Under the pieces are notes generated by a model. That model was not told the origin of the DNA and ran no database searches. It saw nothing but the letters and a program-made list of their open reading frames with translations. The translations under genes and the position numbers were made by a program. A stretch of 64,000 bases of DNA from assembly GCA_013398275.1 (NCBI GenBank), contig VZSE01013530.1, positions 3,220,718 through 3,284,717 on the forward strand, given 5' to 3'. Positions 39,712-49,665 of this stretch are shown in pieces. Each line of letters begins with the position of its first letter. The stretch's first letter is position 1. The DNA comes from Promerops cafer (Eukaryota > Chordata > Aves > Passeriformes > Nectariniidae).

Positions 39712-42700
39712 CTGGAAAAAGGGGAAAACATAATATGAGACAAACCAACACAGTAAAATAAGGAAAAAATCGACTTACTTTCAAGTCAAATGTGTTTCAG
39801 AGGCAGACACAACTCAGAATGGCTCAGTTGAAAAAAAACCTAGTTAAACTCATGGTTAGGCACCTCTAATTATATTATTGACCCTCAAATTACACCCTCC
39901 CTAAGCATCAGTGCTGCACATACTTGTAGCTTCACAAACGCAACAGAGACAGTTTGTGCCAGTCAGCACTACAGAGCTAACTGACTATTTGGTAATTACA
40001 TTACTACTGTCATTCAGGACTGAAGAGGGGCTTAAGATGGCTCCTACAAAACATCACTGTTGAAAAATTAGAACAATCACACAGGAGCAAAGGAATTGTG
40101 CATTTCCACTGTGCATTTTTACTTATTCCAAGTACTGTGTTTCAGCAATATTGTCCCTTTGAGGGCTTCACAGTAAAGTTAAATGTTTCAAACACAAGGC
40201 AGATTTCTGCATCTGATATCCTATCTTGAGTAAAAACAGTTAAAAATGAACACAAACCAGTAACTGCTTTCCTGTGCAAAAATATATAAGGGCAGTTTTG
40301 TAGCTCAGAATTAGTAATTATGTAGCATCTTTGTCTTTATTTGATCTAAAGATACTGCTTAGCTCATAAGGATTTGAAGCTGCCCTTGATACAGATACCT
40401 AGGTATCCCTATCACTGAGCTGTGAATTCTGGAATAGAGACCAACAATAACTTAATTATTTGGTAAAACAGATGCAAAGTTACCTGAATTGAAGTTAAAA
40501 TAGATGAGACATCATATGTTGGGCTCCAGCGATTCTGAAGAATATCTAAACATATGCTGCCGTCTGCATACACTGTAAATACAACACAGGTATCACTTAG
40601 GAACTGCCAGATTTATGGCACTGTTCAAGGCAGAGTTAGTGCTCCAATTCAGTCTCTGCTTAGATTAATGCTTTAGGAAAGAGGACAGCAGTTTGTCTCA
40701 CCATCTTCTGTGGTTTGACACACACTTTGAAGATTTATTACTGAAATTAACAGAACACCTAAGAGGGAAAGAAGGAAGGTCTGAAGATTATGGCATTAGC
40801 ACAGGAACTTGGAGGGCAGACTTGGTGTCCTGCTCCTCGAGTGTGACTGACCCATAGTGTCACAGTGGAGAGGCCTCCCAGAGAGCAGCACGGCCTTCAC
40901 TGCAGGAGTGGAACCACTCAAGCCATCACACCCTGAGCAGCAGCACTCCTGCCCCATTTTCACACACCCTACACTCACTATGGGAGGCACCAAGGCAGAC
41001 AGTAGAAAATATGGAAAAGTGCCTGAAATCTTACTTCTGTCTGGATACTGATCAGTCTTAATGGAATTCACATGAGCCTGAGACTCACTGCTCAAACTTC
41101 TACACCCTCGTCTTCCAGCTTGTTCCCAACAAAGTGCAAACCTCGTGGCAGAGACAAACTGGCCTGCACAGTCTGTGAGGCATAATTTCTACAGAGGAGC
41201 AGCAGGCAGGGGATTTTTCTGCATGCTTGTACTCAGCAAAACCTATCAGTGCTGGAGGAGGAAGCACAGTGCACTGTCACAGCTGCCCTCATCACTGAGT
41301 TTGGGTCAGATACCTCCTCTATGACTGAGCATCCTCATTTTCTTCCCTGTGCTAGTCCTGGTGGGCACAGAGCAGTAGATGAAAGCAGGGACTCGGGTGA
41401 AGCCTCCCCTGGCAGGAATAAGTAACTCCTGGCTCCATCAGTTCCCTGCAGCTCACGATGGCTGCACAGACACGGCTGCTGTTAAGTGCAAGGGGGCAGG
41501 AATCTGCAGCCAGAACTGCCTCTTTAAACCAACCTAAGTGCACCTGCTGCTGAAAATACTCACAGGCTTTGCTACTGAGGATACGTATTGATTAGTAAGA
41601 GGCAGATAGCTACTTCTTAATAGCATCATAACTCTCAATTTTTCATTTTTCAGTTGCTGTCCTAGACATCTACTTAGGAGATGGCAAGGAAGAGAGCTTA
41701 AGCATTCTGGAGCCTCAGAGAATGCATGACCACACTGTAATATTTAATGAGTATTACAGCTAAATAAAGATGGTTTACTCACCATTTGGATGAAACATTT
41801 TTGATAAAAACCTAACAGTTGGAGGCTTATTTGGATATTCTTCGGAAAACTCTATTACTAGTTTAAAAGTACCTGTCCAAACAAAGATAAATACAATCAA
41901 ATAACTAACAACAAAAGAACATAGCCAGGAACATAGACTACAAATTAATTTATGTGCTCCATGATCAGTATTTCTCCTCACCATTATATAAAAAACCAAC
42001 ACTGAATCTGATTGCTTTTCATATATTTCAAGTGATAATGGAACTATGGAACTACTGCTTAGAGCAATAAACCCAGCAGTAGAGGCTGGGTAGGAGCTTG
42101 GAGACTCACTGTATACATGGCCAAGGCAGCCATATCCAACATTATCCCACTTTTCATGACCCAGTATGCTGGGTCCATGGACTTGGGTGACTTCAAGGCG
42201 CTTCATTAAGAAGGCATTGTGGTGCCAGCAAAGAAACAGTGGAATTTCACAACCAGCAATCTCAGTCTTTGGAGCTCACAATTGATTCACTGAAAACCTT
42301 TGTTATGGATCAGTGAATAATTTATTGTAACTCCTCCAAACCAACACAGAGAAAAACCCATCTGCTGCCAATTACTGCAATAATACTATAATTATTAAAC
42401 TCATTATTCCTCATATGCCTAAGGGAGGTTCATTACACACTAGCTTTCATGTTTATGTACAAATTCAGGATTCCCTCAACCTCACTGAGTTCTATATTGA
42501 GAACAACTCAAGGTTTCACCTGTTCTCCGTTAGGAGAACAGTGATGAATCAAACATGCCAAAAAGATGAAACGAGAAAACCTCTTGTTGAGCTCAGCTAA
42601 AGAAATGTGCAGACACACCTGGCAGTGTCAGGCCAATAACCCCTGCTAAAAGCTCTTGTGTGTATGTATGAAAAAGCCTTGATAGAAGCATTGCTTCGTA

Positions 42701-43739
42701 GCTGTCTAACCAACCATGAGCCAGTGTGATAAGACACTGCTTAGATCAAGATACATTATTTTTATAGCCAACAAGCCTCACTCCTTCACTTACTTGGTTT
42801 GTTTCAAATTATACACAGATAGCATCTATTATTTTTCAAAAGCAGAATAATGTTAGTACTGGCAACATTTATTAGAATGACAAAGGATACAAAAGTTAAC
42901 TTACCATCTTCAAAAGGTGTCCCTTCTGGCCTGAAAGGTTTAAAAAAGAAAGTCCAGTTAAAAGTGATCATTACCTACTTCCACACATGCACAATAAATG
43001 TATATCTTCCTTCTCTCTACCTATTCTCTCTGAGATATAGGTAGAATCAATAATTTAAATTATTAGAGAAGCATCCACAGGTAACCTCAGAGCTTTGTTG
43101 GATCTAAGATACTTCCTACAGTCACTCTGCTATTTGGGATGTCTGCTTCATCATCATCCCAAACAATACATAAGCCTTTAGGAGACTAGATGGGAACAAA
43201 CGAGCAGATTATTAGCAAGCACAATTCAGTTTTATGAAAGGATACTAAGCCACCTCCTCTGCCACAGGATATGTAATGTAACTTCCCAGACAGATCCTGT
43301 ACCTTGTCCTACTAGGATTCAATCCAATCACTAATACATCTGGATTTAAAGGCTGAGAGCATGTGGCACATATGTACTTTAAAGAGGAATCCTGCTTTTT
43401 CATAACACAGTATAACCTATTTCTTAAGCCACATGCAAGCTTTAGTCAACAAAAAAGCTGAACAAATTCAAAATTTTTTTTCCTTCCTAACCATTCTCCG
43501 TTATCTGTGAAAAGATATTTTTACCATAATGCTTGGCCATTTTTTTAAGTTTACTGACTTTACACATATGAAACAAGAGAATAACTGTAAAAAAAACCCA
43601 TCAAGTTATTATATTTAGCCCTCTAATACCGAATTTCATAGTGACCAAAAACTCTTACCCAAATATAACTGCATTCCATTGCATTATATTATTCTCAGAT
43701 GGTGCACCACTGACACCCACAGGAGGGTCTTCTTGCAAT
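39583..43739 (-). CDS. UBE2B: UBE2B (RAD6B) ubiquitin-conjugating enzyme E2, exons 2-6 (5' partial)
   Basis: UBE2B is an E2 enzyme. It accepts ubiquitin from E1 on a cysteine and, with RAD18, monoubiquitinates PCNA, and with RNF20/RNF40 it monoubiquitinates histone H2B. It acts mainly in the nucleus in DNA-damage tolerance, transcription and spermatogenesis (family knowledge). Five minus-strand exons are visible: 43739-43659, 42930-42905, 41872-41783, 40572-40484 and 39711-39583. Their lengths (81, 26, 90, 89 and 129 nt including the stop) and phases join without a break and give residues 16-152 of the 152-residue family, plus the last base of codon 15. The fold residues HPN and the active-site block SICLDI with Cys88 are intact. 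The ending VEQSWNDS identifies UBE2B, because UBE2A ends in WRDC. All introns are GT-AG, so this is the gene and not a processed copy. Exon 1 with the start codon is missing, probably inside the N gap at 46515-47160. Confidence 0.97.
39712..40483 (-). other. UBE2B: UBE2B intron 5
   Basis: This is a 772-bp GT-AG intron between the active-site exon and the terminal exon. It is AT-rich, and I saw no repeat, nested gene or conserved RNA in it. Confidence 0.93.
40484..40572 (-). CDS. UBE2B: UBE2B exon 5 (active-site exon)
   Basis: This 89-nt exon completes the valine codon and encodes 29 residues from [10 protein letters not shown] to SSILTSIQ. The cysteine in SICLDI is residue 88 by counting across the exons, which is the ubiquitin thioester site of RAD6-type E2 enzymes. 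The acceptor is TTTACAG and the donor GTAACTTT. Confidence 0.97.
40573..41782 (-). other. UBE2B: UBE2B intron 4
   Basis: This is a 1210-bp GT-AG intron, the longest of the fully visible ones. Its middle (about 40.8-41.5 kb) is clearly richer in G+C than its ends. I recognise no repeat family in it, and the ORFs there show no family resemblance. Confidence 0.93.
41783..41872 (-). CDS. UBE2B: UBE2B exon 4
   Basis: This 90-nt exon starts with the last two bases of a glycine codon, runs from TFKLVIEF through FLSKMFHPN, and ends with the first base of a valine codon. It carries the HPN motif that lines the E2 active site. The acceptor is TTTGGACAG and the donor GTGAGTAA. Confidence 0.97.
41873..42904 (-). 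other. UBE2B: UBE2B intron 3
   Basis: This is a 1032-bp GT-AG intron between the 26-nt exon 3 and exon 4. An open frame runs from inside it into exon 4, but its upstream part is plain intron without coding features. Confidence 0.93.
42905..42930 (-). CDS. UBE2B: UBE2B exon 3 (26-nt micro-exon)
   Basis: This very short exon supplies the last base of a glycine codon, the residues PEGTPFED and the first base of the next glycine codon. It is bounded by CCTTTCAG and GTAAGTT. Its length is not a multiple of three, so skipping it would shift the frame before the active site. It is too small for most ab initio predictors. The call rests on exact agreement with the conserved UBE2A/B protein and with the phases of both neighbours. 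Confidence 0.95.
42931..43658 (-). other. UBE2B: UBE2B intron 2
   Basis: This is a 728-bp GT-AG intron. It is AT-rich with short A and T runs, and I saw nothing else of note in it. Confidence 0.93.
43659..43739 (-). CDS. UBE2B: UBE2B exon 2
   Basis: This 81-nt exon encodes the last base of Arg15 and then residues from LQEDPPVG through NAVIF, and it ends with two bases of a glycine codon. The acceptor reads TTCTTAG and the donor GTAAGAG. It covers the end of the first helix and the first beta strands of the UBC fold. The first base completes an AG-A arginine codon, so exon 1 should end in AG. Confidence 0.96.
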
Positions 43740-45698
43740 CTAAGAATTACAAACACAGAATGACAAGTCATATATATGAAATACTTACACCTGCAGATAC
43801 AATTTACCAGTAATATCCACATTTTGTAAGTATTTTCTCATTCCAGATCAGAGAATACACAAAGTATTACATGCAGATTATCAACACTCTGAAGGACATT
43901 CCTACAAGGCAATGCAAATGAAGATTTTCTCATGTTTTACACGGAGACACAAGGGCACAACAGGTCTGATTAAGTGTTCAGGGAGCAAAGGATTAACTGT
44001 AAGAATAACTTATAGCACCATGGACAGCTGGGATTTATGGCACTACTCTGTGAACTATGAGAGAGCAATTGCTGCTGGCTGCCACAGTGAAGAAGAGAAC
44101 AAGCTGCAGCCAAAGCAAGAGCTGAAATCCAGGCAGTGACACACACACAGGGCACTGCTGCTGGGACTCAGGGCAAGGGACCGTCAGTGGAGCTTCTCCT
44201 GCATACCCAGATCTGTGCACGAGAAGTGGCTAAATTTGGTATAAGCCTATTTTGACTGAAAAGCTGATTGCTTCAAAAGGGAGCAAAAGAAACCTGTGTG
44301 CTGCTACTCCCTTTTACCAGTCCCACAAATGTGTTTATCTCTAAAGCAATTACAGGAACATTTAAAATTATTTTTAGTTCCTCAATCCTTGGACTAGGGA
44401 AAAGCATGTTACTTACTGAAAGCTTCACAAACTTGAACCAGAAATATGCACTGCAGCCAAAGGGCAGGATCCCCCTCTGCCCATCACTGGATCCATATTA
44501 AGGATCACAAGACCCTGACGAATGTACAGCAGCAGGCCCCAATCAATCCACCTGATCAAACCCCCTCAGTGACAGCTCCACCTCCCTCACATTATTTGCA
44601 TCCAGAGTTATGCAAGAATAAGGAAAATGCAGTGACTGCCCTTGTGTCAAAAACAACTCTCGAGTGTTACCTTGGGGTTTGATAATATCACAGCACACTT
44701 ATGAACGTGTCACTACAAAAAGGTCTGCAGACCAAGGGACACATTCTACCTAAATGCCATATGCAAATGCAGATTTACTGAGAGCTGTCAGCAGCACAGG
44801 CAGGCAATCCTCCCTGCACTTGCACTGCCTCAGCCTGGGGTAACAGCAGGTGCTGTCCAAGGATGCTGAGCAGTGGTGCTGCCCTACAGAGCAGCCCAGA
44901 AGCTGCTCAGAGCCCCTTTGAACTCTGTGTTTACATCCCTGCTCTTCAAGCACACACAGTCCAGGCAGCTGAGTATCAACAGCATAAACCACCTACTATT
45001 TTGGTCAGGGAAAGCAGGAACAGGACTTCTTCCTACGTGACAGCCAGGCTGCAGGCCAGCAGCAGTGCCTGAGCATTAGCCTGACAACGGCATCTGGGAG
45101 ATGACTTTGGTTTTTAGATCAACTTCAAAGCACATGTGCACCCTACTTGTCACAGGGTCTAACTACAGAAAGGATGTGCCAAGGACTGCAAATAGGACTA
45201 ACCCTAAAAGTCCTAAGCAGCAGGGAAAATGTGGTACTAGTACTCCCTTTTTATCAGCAAAATAAATAAATAACCTTTTATTTCTTTTGGTTTATTCAAA
45301 CAAATTAGAGGAGGTAAGAAATCTGCTGAACTCTTCTCTCTTCACTGCTACTGACAATCACAGTATGCAAAAGCACTTTATATTTAATGAAGTGAATCAG
45401 AGTTCACAGCATGCCTCTGTTATTTCAGTATGAAGTACAAGTAACATAAGAAACAAATATATAACTTGCAGCACAAAAGAGCAGAGTAAAACAAAAACTG
45501 ACATGAAAAAGTTACGTAAGTTTTGGAATATCGAAGTTGCAACATATACGACAAATAGATTTGATTTACTATGTCTACTTAGTTATATTTTTCCACAGCT
45601 TTAGAGTCTTGTCTCCAGCCTTAACTTCAAAATTATTAAACCAGTCCTTGTAGGAACATAAAAGCATAAAACCCACATCTGATTGCAATCTTAAAAAA

Positions 45699-45726
45699 TT
45701 AGATTTAACTTTAATTAGATTTAACT
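45699..45726. repeat. Short direct repeat in UBE2B intron 1
   Basis: The 12-mer TTAGATTTAACT occurs at 45699-45710 and again at 45715-45726, a period of 16 bp. It looks like a small replication-slippage duplication in AT-rich intron. Confidence 0.85.
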
Positions 45727-45913
45727 GCAAAAAAATCACTGATTCATCTGTGTAAGCAAATACAATAAAAAGTCTGAATATCCTGTTTTGATTTGAACAG
45801 GAATCAAGCAACACCCACTTAACAAACACCGACACTCACACAACAGCAGGGGAGGGCTCCACTTCCCAAAAACCTCCTACTGCTTCTAGATTCACGAATC
45901 AGGCTTTTGTCGC

Positions 45914-45939
45914 TGCTTTACGTGCAGGCACGTAAAGCA
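45914..45939. repeat. Perfect inverted repeat with ACGT cores (12-bp arms, 2-nt loop)
   Basis: The left arm TGCTTTACGTGC and the right arm GCACGTAAAGCA are exact reverse complements separated by AG. Each arm holds an ACGT core of the type bound by bZIP and bHLH-PAS factors. The element lies in UBE2B intron 1, about 0.6 kb from the promoter island. The palindrome is seen directly; a regulatory role is inference. Confidence 0.9.
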
Positions 45940-46457
45940 ACTACAATACACGTCAAGTGTTTACCGAAGTGTTTTCAGGGGCTGCTATAACATAGCTATG
46001 CTAAAAAAAGAGACACTATCAAAGCTGACTCACCTCCAACTACTCCTGAGCGACCGAGTCTGGAGAACTCTTACTGTAAATCTTACAAGGGAACCTCCCA
46101 CCCTTTTCCACACTCTGTTCTAAGTGTGTTTACGTGTCAGACTGGAAATAATTTATTCCAGAGTCAGTGGTTCAGTCATTAACATTTAAAAGAGTGCAAC
46201 TAATAACTGCTCCTTTAGCAGTTCGCATACATTACACAAGACTCCTCATGATTGCAAACTTTAAACACAGCATCATGTGCATAAAAACATTAGAGAACAT
46301 TTTGGTACTTATTATACACAAACGAAGAGTTCGCTAATTCTTTGCGCTTCGTTTTCAAGTGCCTATCACAAAAAACTTATTTTCAGAGAGACCCTCCGAC
46401 CCGACAAGCCTGGAACACAGTGAATTCTGCCGGAGCTATTCCGAAGCCGGAGCCCGC

Positions 46458-46479
46458 GGGTGGCGGGGTGCGGGCCGGG
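46458..46479 (+). promoter_or_regulatory. G-quadruplex motif at promoter edge
   Basis: Four G runs (3, 4, 3 and 3 G) are separated by loops of 4, 3 and 2 bases on the plus strand, which satisfies the canonical G3+ N1-7 pattern. It lies in the left shoulder of the CpG island, on the template strand relative to UBE2B. Folding and function are not shown by sequence alone. Confidence 0.75.
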
Positions 46480-46514
46480 CGGCCCGGGCCCCCGGCCCTG
46501 CCAGCCGGGGCACG

Positions 46515-47160
46515 NNNNNNNNNNNNNNNNNNNNNNNNNNNNNNNNNNNNNNNNNNNNNNNNNNNNNNNNNNNNNNNNNNNNNNNNNNNNNNNNNNNNNN
46601 NNNNNNNNNNNNNNNNNNNNNNNNNNNNNNNNNNNNNNNNNNNNNNNNNNNNNNNNNNNNNNNNNNNNNNNNNNNNNNNNNNNNNNNNNNNNNNNNNNNN
46701 NNNNNNNNNNNNNNNNNNNNNNNNNNNNNNNNNNNNNNNNNNNNNNNNNNNNNNNNNNNNNNNNNNNNNNNNNNNNNNNNNNNNNNNNNNNNNNNNNNNN
46801 NNNNNNNNNNNNNNNNNNNNNNNNNNNNNNNNNNNNNNNNNNNNNNNNNNNNNNNNNNNNNNNNNNNNNNNNNNNNNNNNNNNNNNNNNNNNNNNNNNNN
46901 NNNNNNNNNNNNNNNNNNNNNNNNNNNNNNNNNNNNNNNNNNNNNNNNNNNNNNNNNNNNNNNNNNNNNNNNNNNNNNNNNNNNNNNNNNNNNNNNNNNN
47001 NNNNNNNNNNNNNNNNNNNNNNNNNNNNNNNNNNNNNNNNNNNNNNNNNNNNNNNNNNNNNNNNNNNNNNNNNNNNNNNNNNNNNNNNNNNNNNNNNNNN
47101 NNNNNNNNNNNNNNNNNNNNNNNNNNNNNNNNNNNNNNNNNNNNNNNNNNNNNNNNNNNN
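46515..47160. other. Assembly gap (646 N)
   Basis: This is an unbroken run of N inside the CpG island. The flanks carry a G-quadruplex motif on the left and a GC-only minisatellite on the right, both of which commonly defeat sequencing. Long open frames that cross this gap are artefacts of reading N as X. Confidence 1.
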
Positions 47161-47206
47161 CTGCCGCCCCCCGGCGCTGCCGCCCCCCGGCGCTGCCGCC
47201 CCCCGC
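47161..47206. repeat. GC-rich 16-bp minisatellite at right gap edge
   Basis: The unit CTGCCGCCCCCCGGCG occurs twice exactly, at 47161-47176 and 47177-47192. A third, diverged unit then changes near its end. The array begins at the last N, so it probably continues into the gap and its true copy number is unknown. Confidence 0.92.
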
Positions 47207-47234
47207 TCGCGGATCGTGTCAGTCCGCGCGTGGG

Positions 47235-47517
47235 TCAGGTGGGATTTTCTCCTTGCCAGACACGCCAGCTCACTGTGATGGAACTGAACTTCTGCAAAGT
47301 ACAGAAACAATTACTCGTGGTCAGATTACAGGGTTATACGTTTGGATTCTTACTTCCGTGCTGTGTATTCAGCCCACTCCCACTCTTTGCAATAACTGGA
47401 TGTTTTAAAAATTTAGTTCTTATCAATTTTTAATTAGGGATAATGGTTCATTTTGCCATATGGGTCCCTCAGCATCTCTCGAAGTTCCCTCTAAATACGG
47501 ACTGATGTCCTGGCTCT
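47235..47517 (+). repeat. Duplicated segment, copy A (promoter-proximal)
   Basis: This segment of about 283 bp starts at the right shoulder of the CpG island and aligns along its whole length with 49297-49595 in direct orientation, at roughly 80-85 % identity by eye. Weaker similarity extends left to about 47211. Copy A keeps CpG at several sites where copy B has TpG or CpA. I do not recognise a named transposon family in it. Confidence 0.88.
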
Positions 47518-49296
47518 CAGCCCTTTTTGAAAATCCCATTACTCCAACAGCCTCTTTGAAGTCGTGACCCAGTTCTTACATGCAGTCTTGGAACTTATCC
47601 CTGAACTTGGATTTGTGTGGTTACATGTGCCTCTCTGCTTTTCTCTCAGATGATTTTAAGGAGGTCAAAACATCATGGGACTCATAATGAAATGACAGAA
47701 ATAAACACTGTCTGCATCCCCTGCCCATTCCCTTTGCCTCCAGCCATCCAGGTGGTGGAACAGCATCAGCCCAGGGTTTAACAGCACAAAGCCCAAGTAC
47801 TGCTTTTTCACCAAGTTAGTGCCAGCCTTGCTGCAGCAGCACCACTGACCGGGTTATTTAGAAGAGGAATTTGCATTTCACACAGGGTGGGATTTAACTC
47901 TGCAAAGATCTACTCAGACCAATTTAATCCAATGTCCCACCTTAGTGAAAATAGTCAGATGCCAAAAGTGAGGAATTCACACAAAGCCTGGTTCTGCAGG
48001 GGACCAAGCTTTTCCAAAAGGCTTAGTAATAGGAAACTATAATACTCCAGCCACTAAAACATTATTCCCCAAACTAGTGAGTAATGGTTCCTGGCAAGCA
48101 ATCCCCTCCTCTGGACTTTCCTCCTCCTCCTCCCATCACACACATTTCCATTTTTCATTCCACTGCTGCTCCTCTACCTTTATCCAGCTTATATTTAGCT
48201 CCTGGTAACTCGGAAGGGAGAAAGCAACCTGTAAAAACCAGTGCAAGCTTGGACCTGTACACAAAATGAAGGTCGCTTAACAACATTAATTAATTCAGTA
48301 TTAACAGGCGCTGCTTCAGAGCCAGACAGGGCATCCCCTTCCCCCAGGGCACCTCTCTGCCCTTTGAAGCCCAAGTCACCCTCAGCTTGTGCAGGAAAAT
48401 AAACAAAAACCAGCACCAAGCTGGAGATGAATCTGAAATCCTTTGTTGCTTCCTCCTGGTTTGGGAACTTTTTCAGCAATATCTCACCAGGGACAACATT
48501 TCTTCTCCTCTGACACCACCGGGGAAAAGTGTATTGATGTTATCTAATGGAATATTTTAATCCTACCTGGCAGTAACATGTGTAGCTGGTAGTTTTAATA
48601 ATAAATTAAAGGCTTTTTTATTTTCCTCTGAAGAACTAGATGCAATTTCTGTTCTGTTGATTGCATGGCACATATATATTTTAAAATAATATATCCCAAG
48701 CTACTTGCAAAAAAAATCAGTCCCAACTAACAACAAAAGAGAGGCTCTGGCCTTGCAAAGGTGGTTTAATATGTCTCAAAATTAAATCTGCACTAAATAT
48801 CCACTTTAGATTTGTATCTGCTGATAATTATTTCCAGTACTTCCTTGCTTAATGAACTTAAATGCATCTCTGACATTATAATGTCACTATGGGCACTTCA
48901 GTTCAAATGTTTTCAATTTATCATGTACTTGTAACCCACTGACTTCCAGAGATGAGGGGAAACAACAATTTCAACACTAACTTTGTCTTTTGGTGCCTGG
49001 GGAGTTTTTTTTTCTGTGCAACCATTAAAGCTATCCACCGTAACAGTGCTTCAAACACTTGGAAAAAGTCCTTACACAGTCTGTGGTCTAGAACAGAAAG
49101 TAATGTGTTCCTTCTTGAATAATACTGGGATGGATATAACAACTCCCTGATCAGAAAGCTATTTCAAGTTTAATTTTTATTTCTATTTTTTTTAATGTCA
49201 TTTGATAGGGTATTACATTAACTTAAAGATAACATTTCACAGCACATTCTATTAATCTTGAGTAAGTACTAGATTCTTGTGCAGTCTGGATATAAG
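47518..49296. other. Unique sequence between the duplicated segments
   Basis: No exon or known repeat was found. It is not similar to the sequence following copy B, so the duplication is not a simple tandem array. Confidence 0.55.
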
Positions 49297-49595
49297 TCAG
49301 GCTGGATTTTCTCCCTGCCAGACACACCAGCTCACTGTGATTTAACTGAACTTCTCTGAAGTACAGAAACAATAACTTGTAGTCAGATTACAAAGTTATA
49401 AATTTAGATTCTTACTTATTTGGATTCTTACGTCTATACTTTCTATCTATCCCATTTCCACTCTTTGCAGTAACCGGATGTTTTAAAAATTTAGCTCTTA
49501 TCAATTTTTAATTAGGGATAATGGCACATTTTGCCATATGGGTTCCTCAGCTTCCCTCAAAGTTCCCTCTGAATCCAGACTGATGTCCTGGCTCT
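49297..49595 (+). repeat. Duplicated segment, copy B (distal)
   Basis: This is the second copy of the segment at 47235-47517, about 2.06 kb away in the same orientation. It contains an extra 16-bp internal duplication in which GATTCTTAC recurs at 49407 and 49423. Similarity stops after CTGGCTCT, and 48 bp later comes a run of 22 A. It could be a segmental duplication, a diverged unknown repeat, or part of a retroposed transcript. Confidence 0.88.
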
Positions 49596-49643
49596 TGGTG
49601 GCACTATGGAGACCTGGCACCAGTGAGAGTGTAGCCCTCAATT

Positions 49644-49665
49644 AAAAAAAAAAAAAAAAAAAAAA
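49644..49665 (+). repeat. Poly-A run of 22
   Basis: Twenty-two consecutive A residues start 49 bp after the end of duplicated copy B. This could be a retroposon tail or a plain mononucleotide repeat. I saw no clear target-site duplication around it. Confidence 0.9.

Larger units (their letters stand above)
43740..46514 (-). other. UBE2B: UBE2B intron 1, visible part
   Basis: The sequence runs from the exon 2 acceptor to the left edge of the gap. The intron's 5' end is not seen because exon 1 is missing. It contains a short tandem duplication near 45.70 kb and a perfect ACGT-containing palindrome at 45914-45939. It becomes steadily more CpG-rich towards the gap. I found no sequence for the expected RAD6 N-terminus (start MSTPARRR) in this visible part. 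Confidence 0.8.
46380..47260. promoter_or_regulatory. UBE2B: CpG-island promoter of UBE2B (probably bidirectional), interrupted by an assembly gap
   Basis: Both edges of the gap are extremely G+C- and CpG-rich (46.43-46.51 kb and 47.16-47.24 kb), unlike all neighbouring sequence, and the island lies upstream of UBE2B exon 2. The UBE2B transcription start and exon 1 are expected inside it. In mammals UBE2B and CDKL3 are arranged head to head, so the island may also drive a plus-strand transcript. That second role is inferred from synteny only. No TATA box is visible in the flanks. Confidence 0.8.

Noticed and set aside
41775..42206. 143-codon minus-strand frame starting with ATG inside UBE2B intron 3
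   Set aside because: Only its last 29 residues before the donor are exon 4 of UBE2B. The upstream part is intron without conservation to the family, so it is not an alternative start.
46342..47433. Very long open frames of 270-360 codons across the gap on both strands
   Set aside because: They exist only because N is read as X. Only short real ends remain, and they show no protein family.
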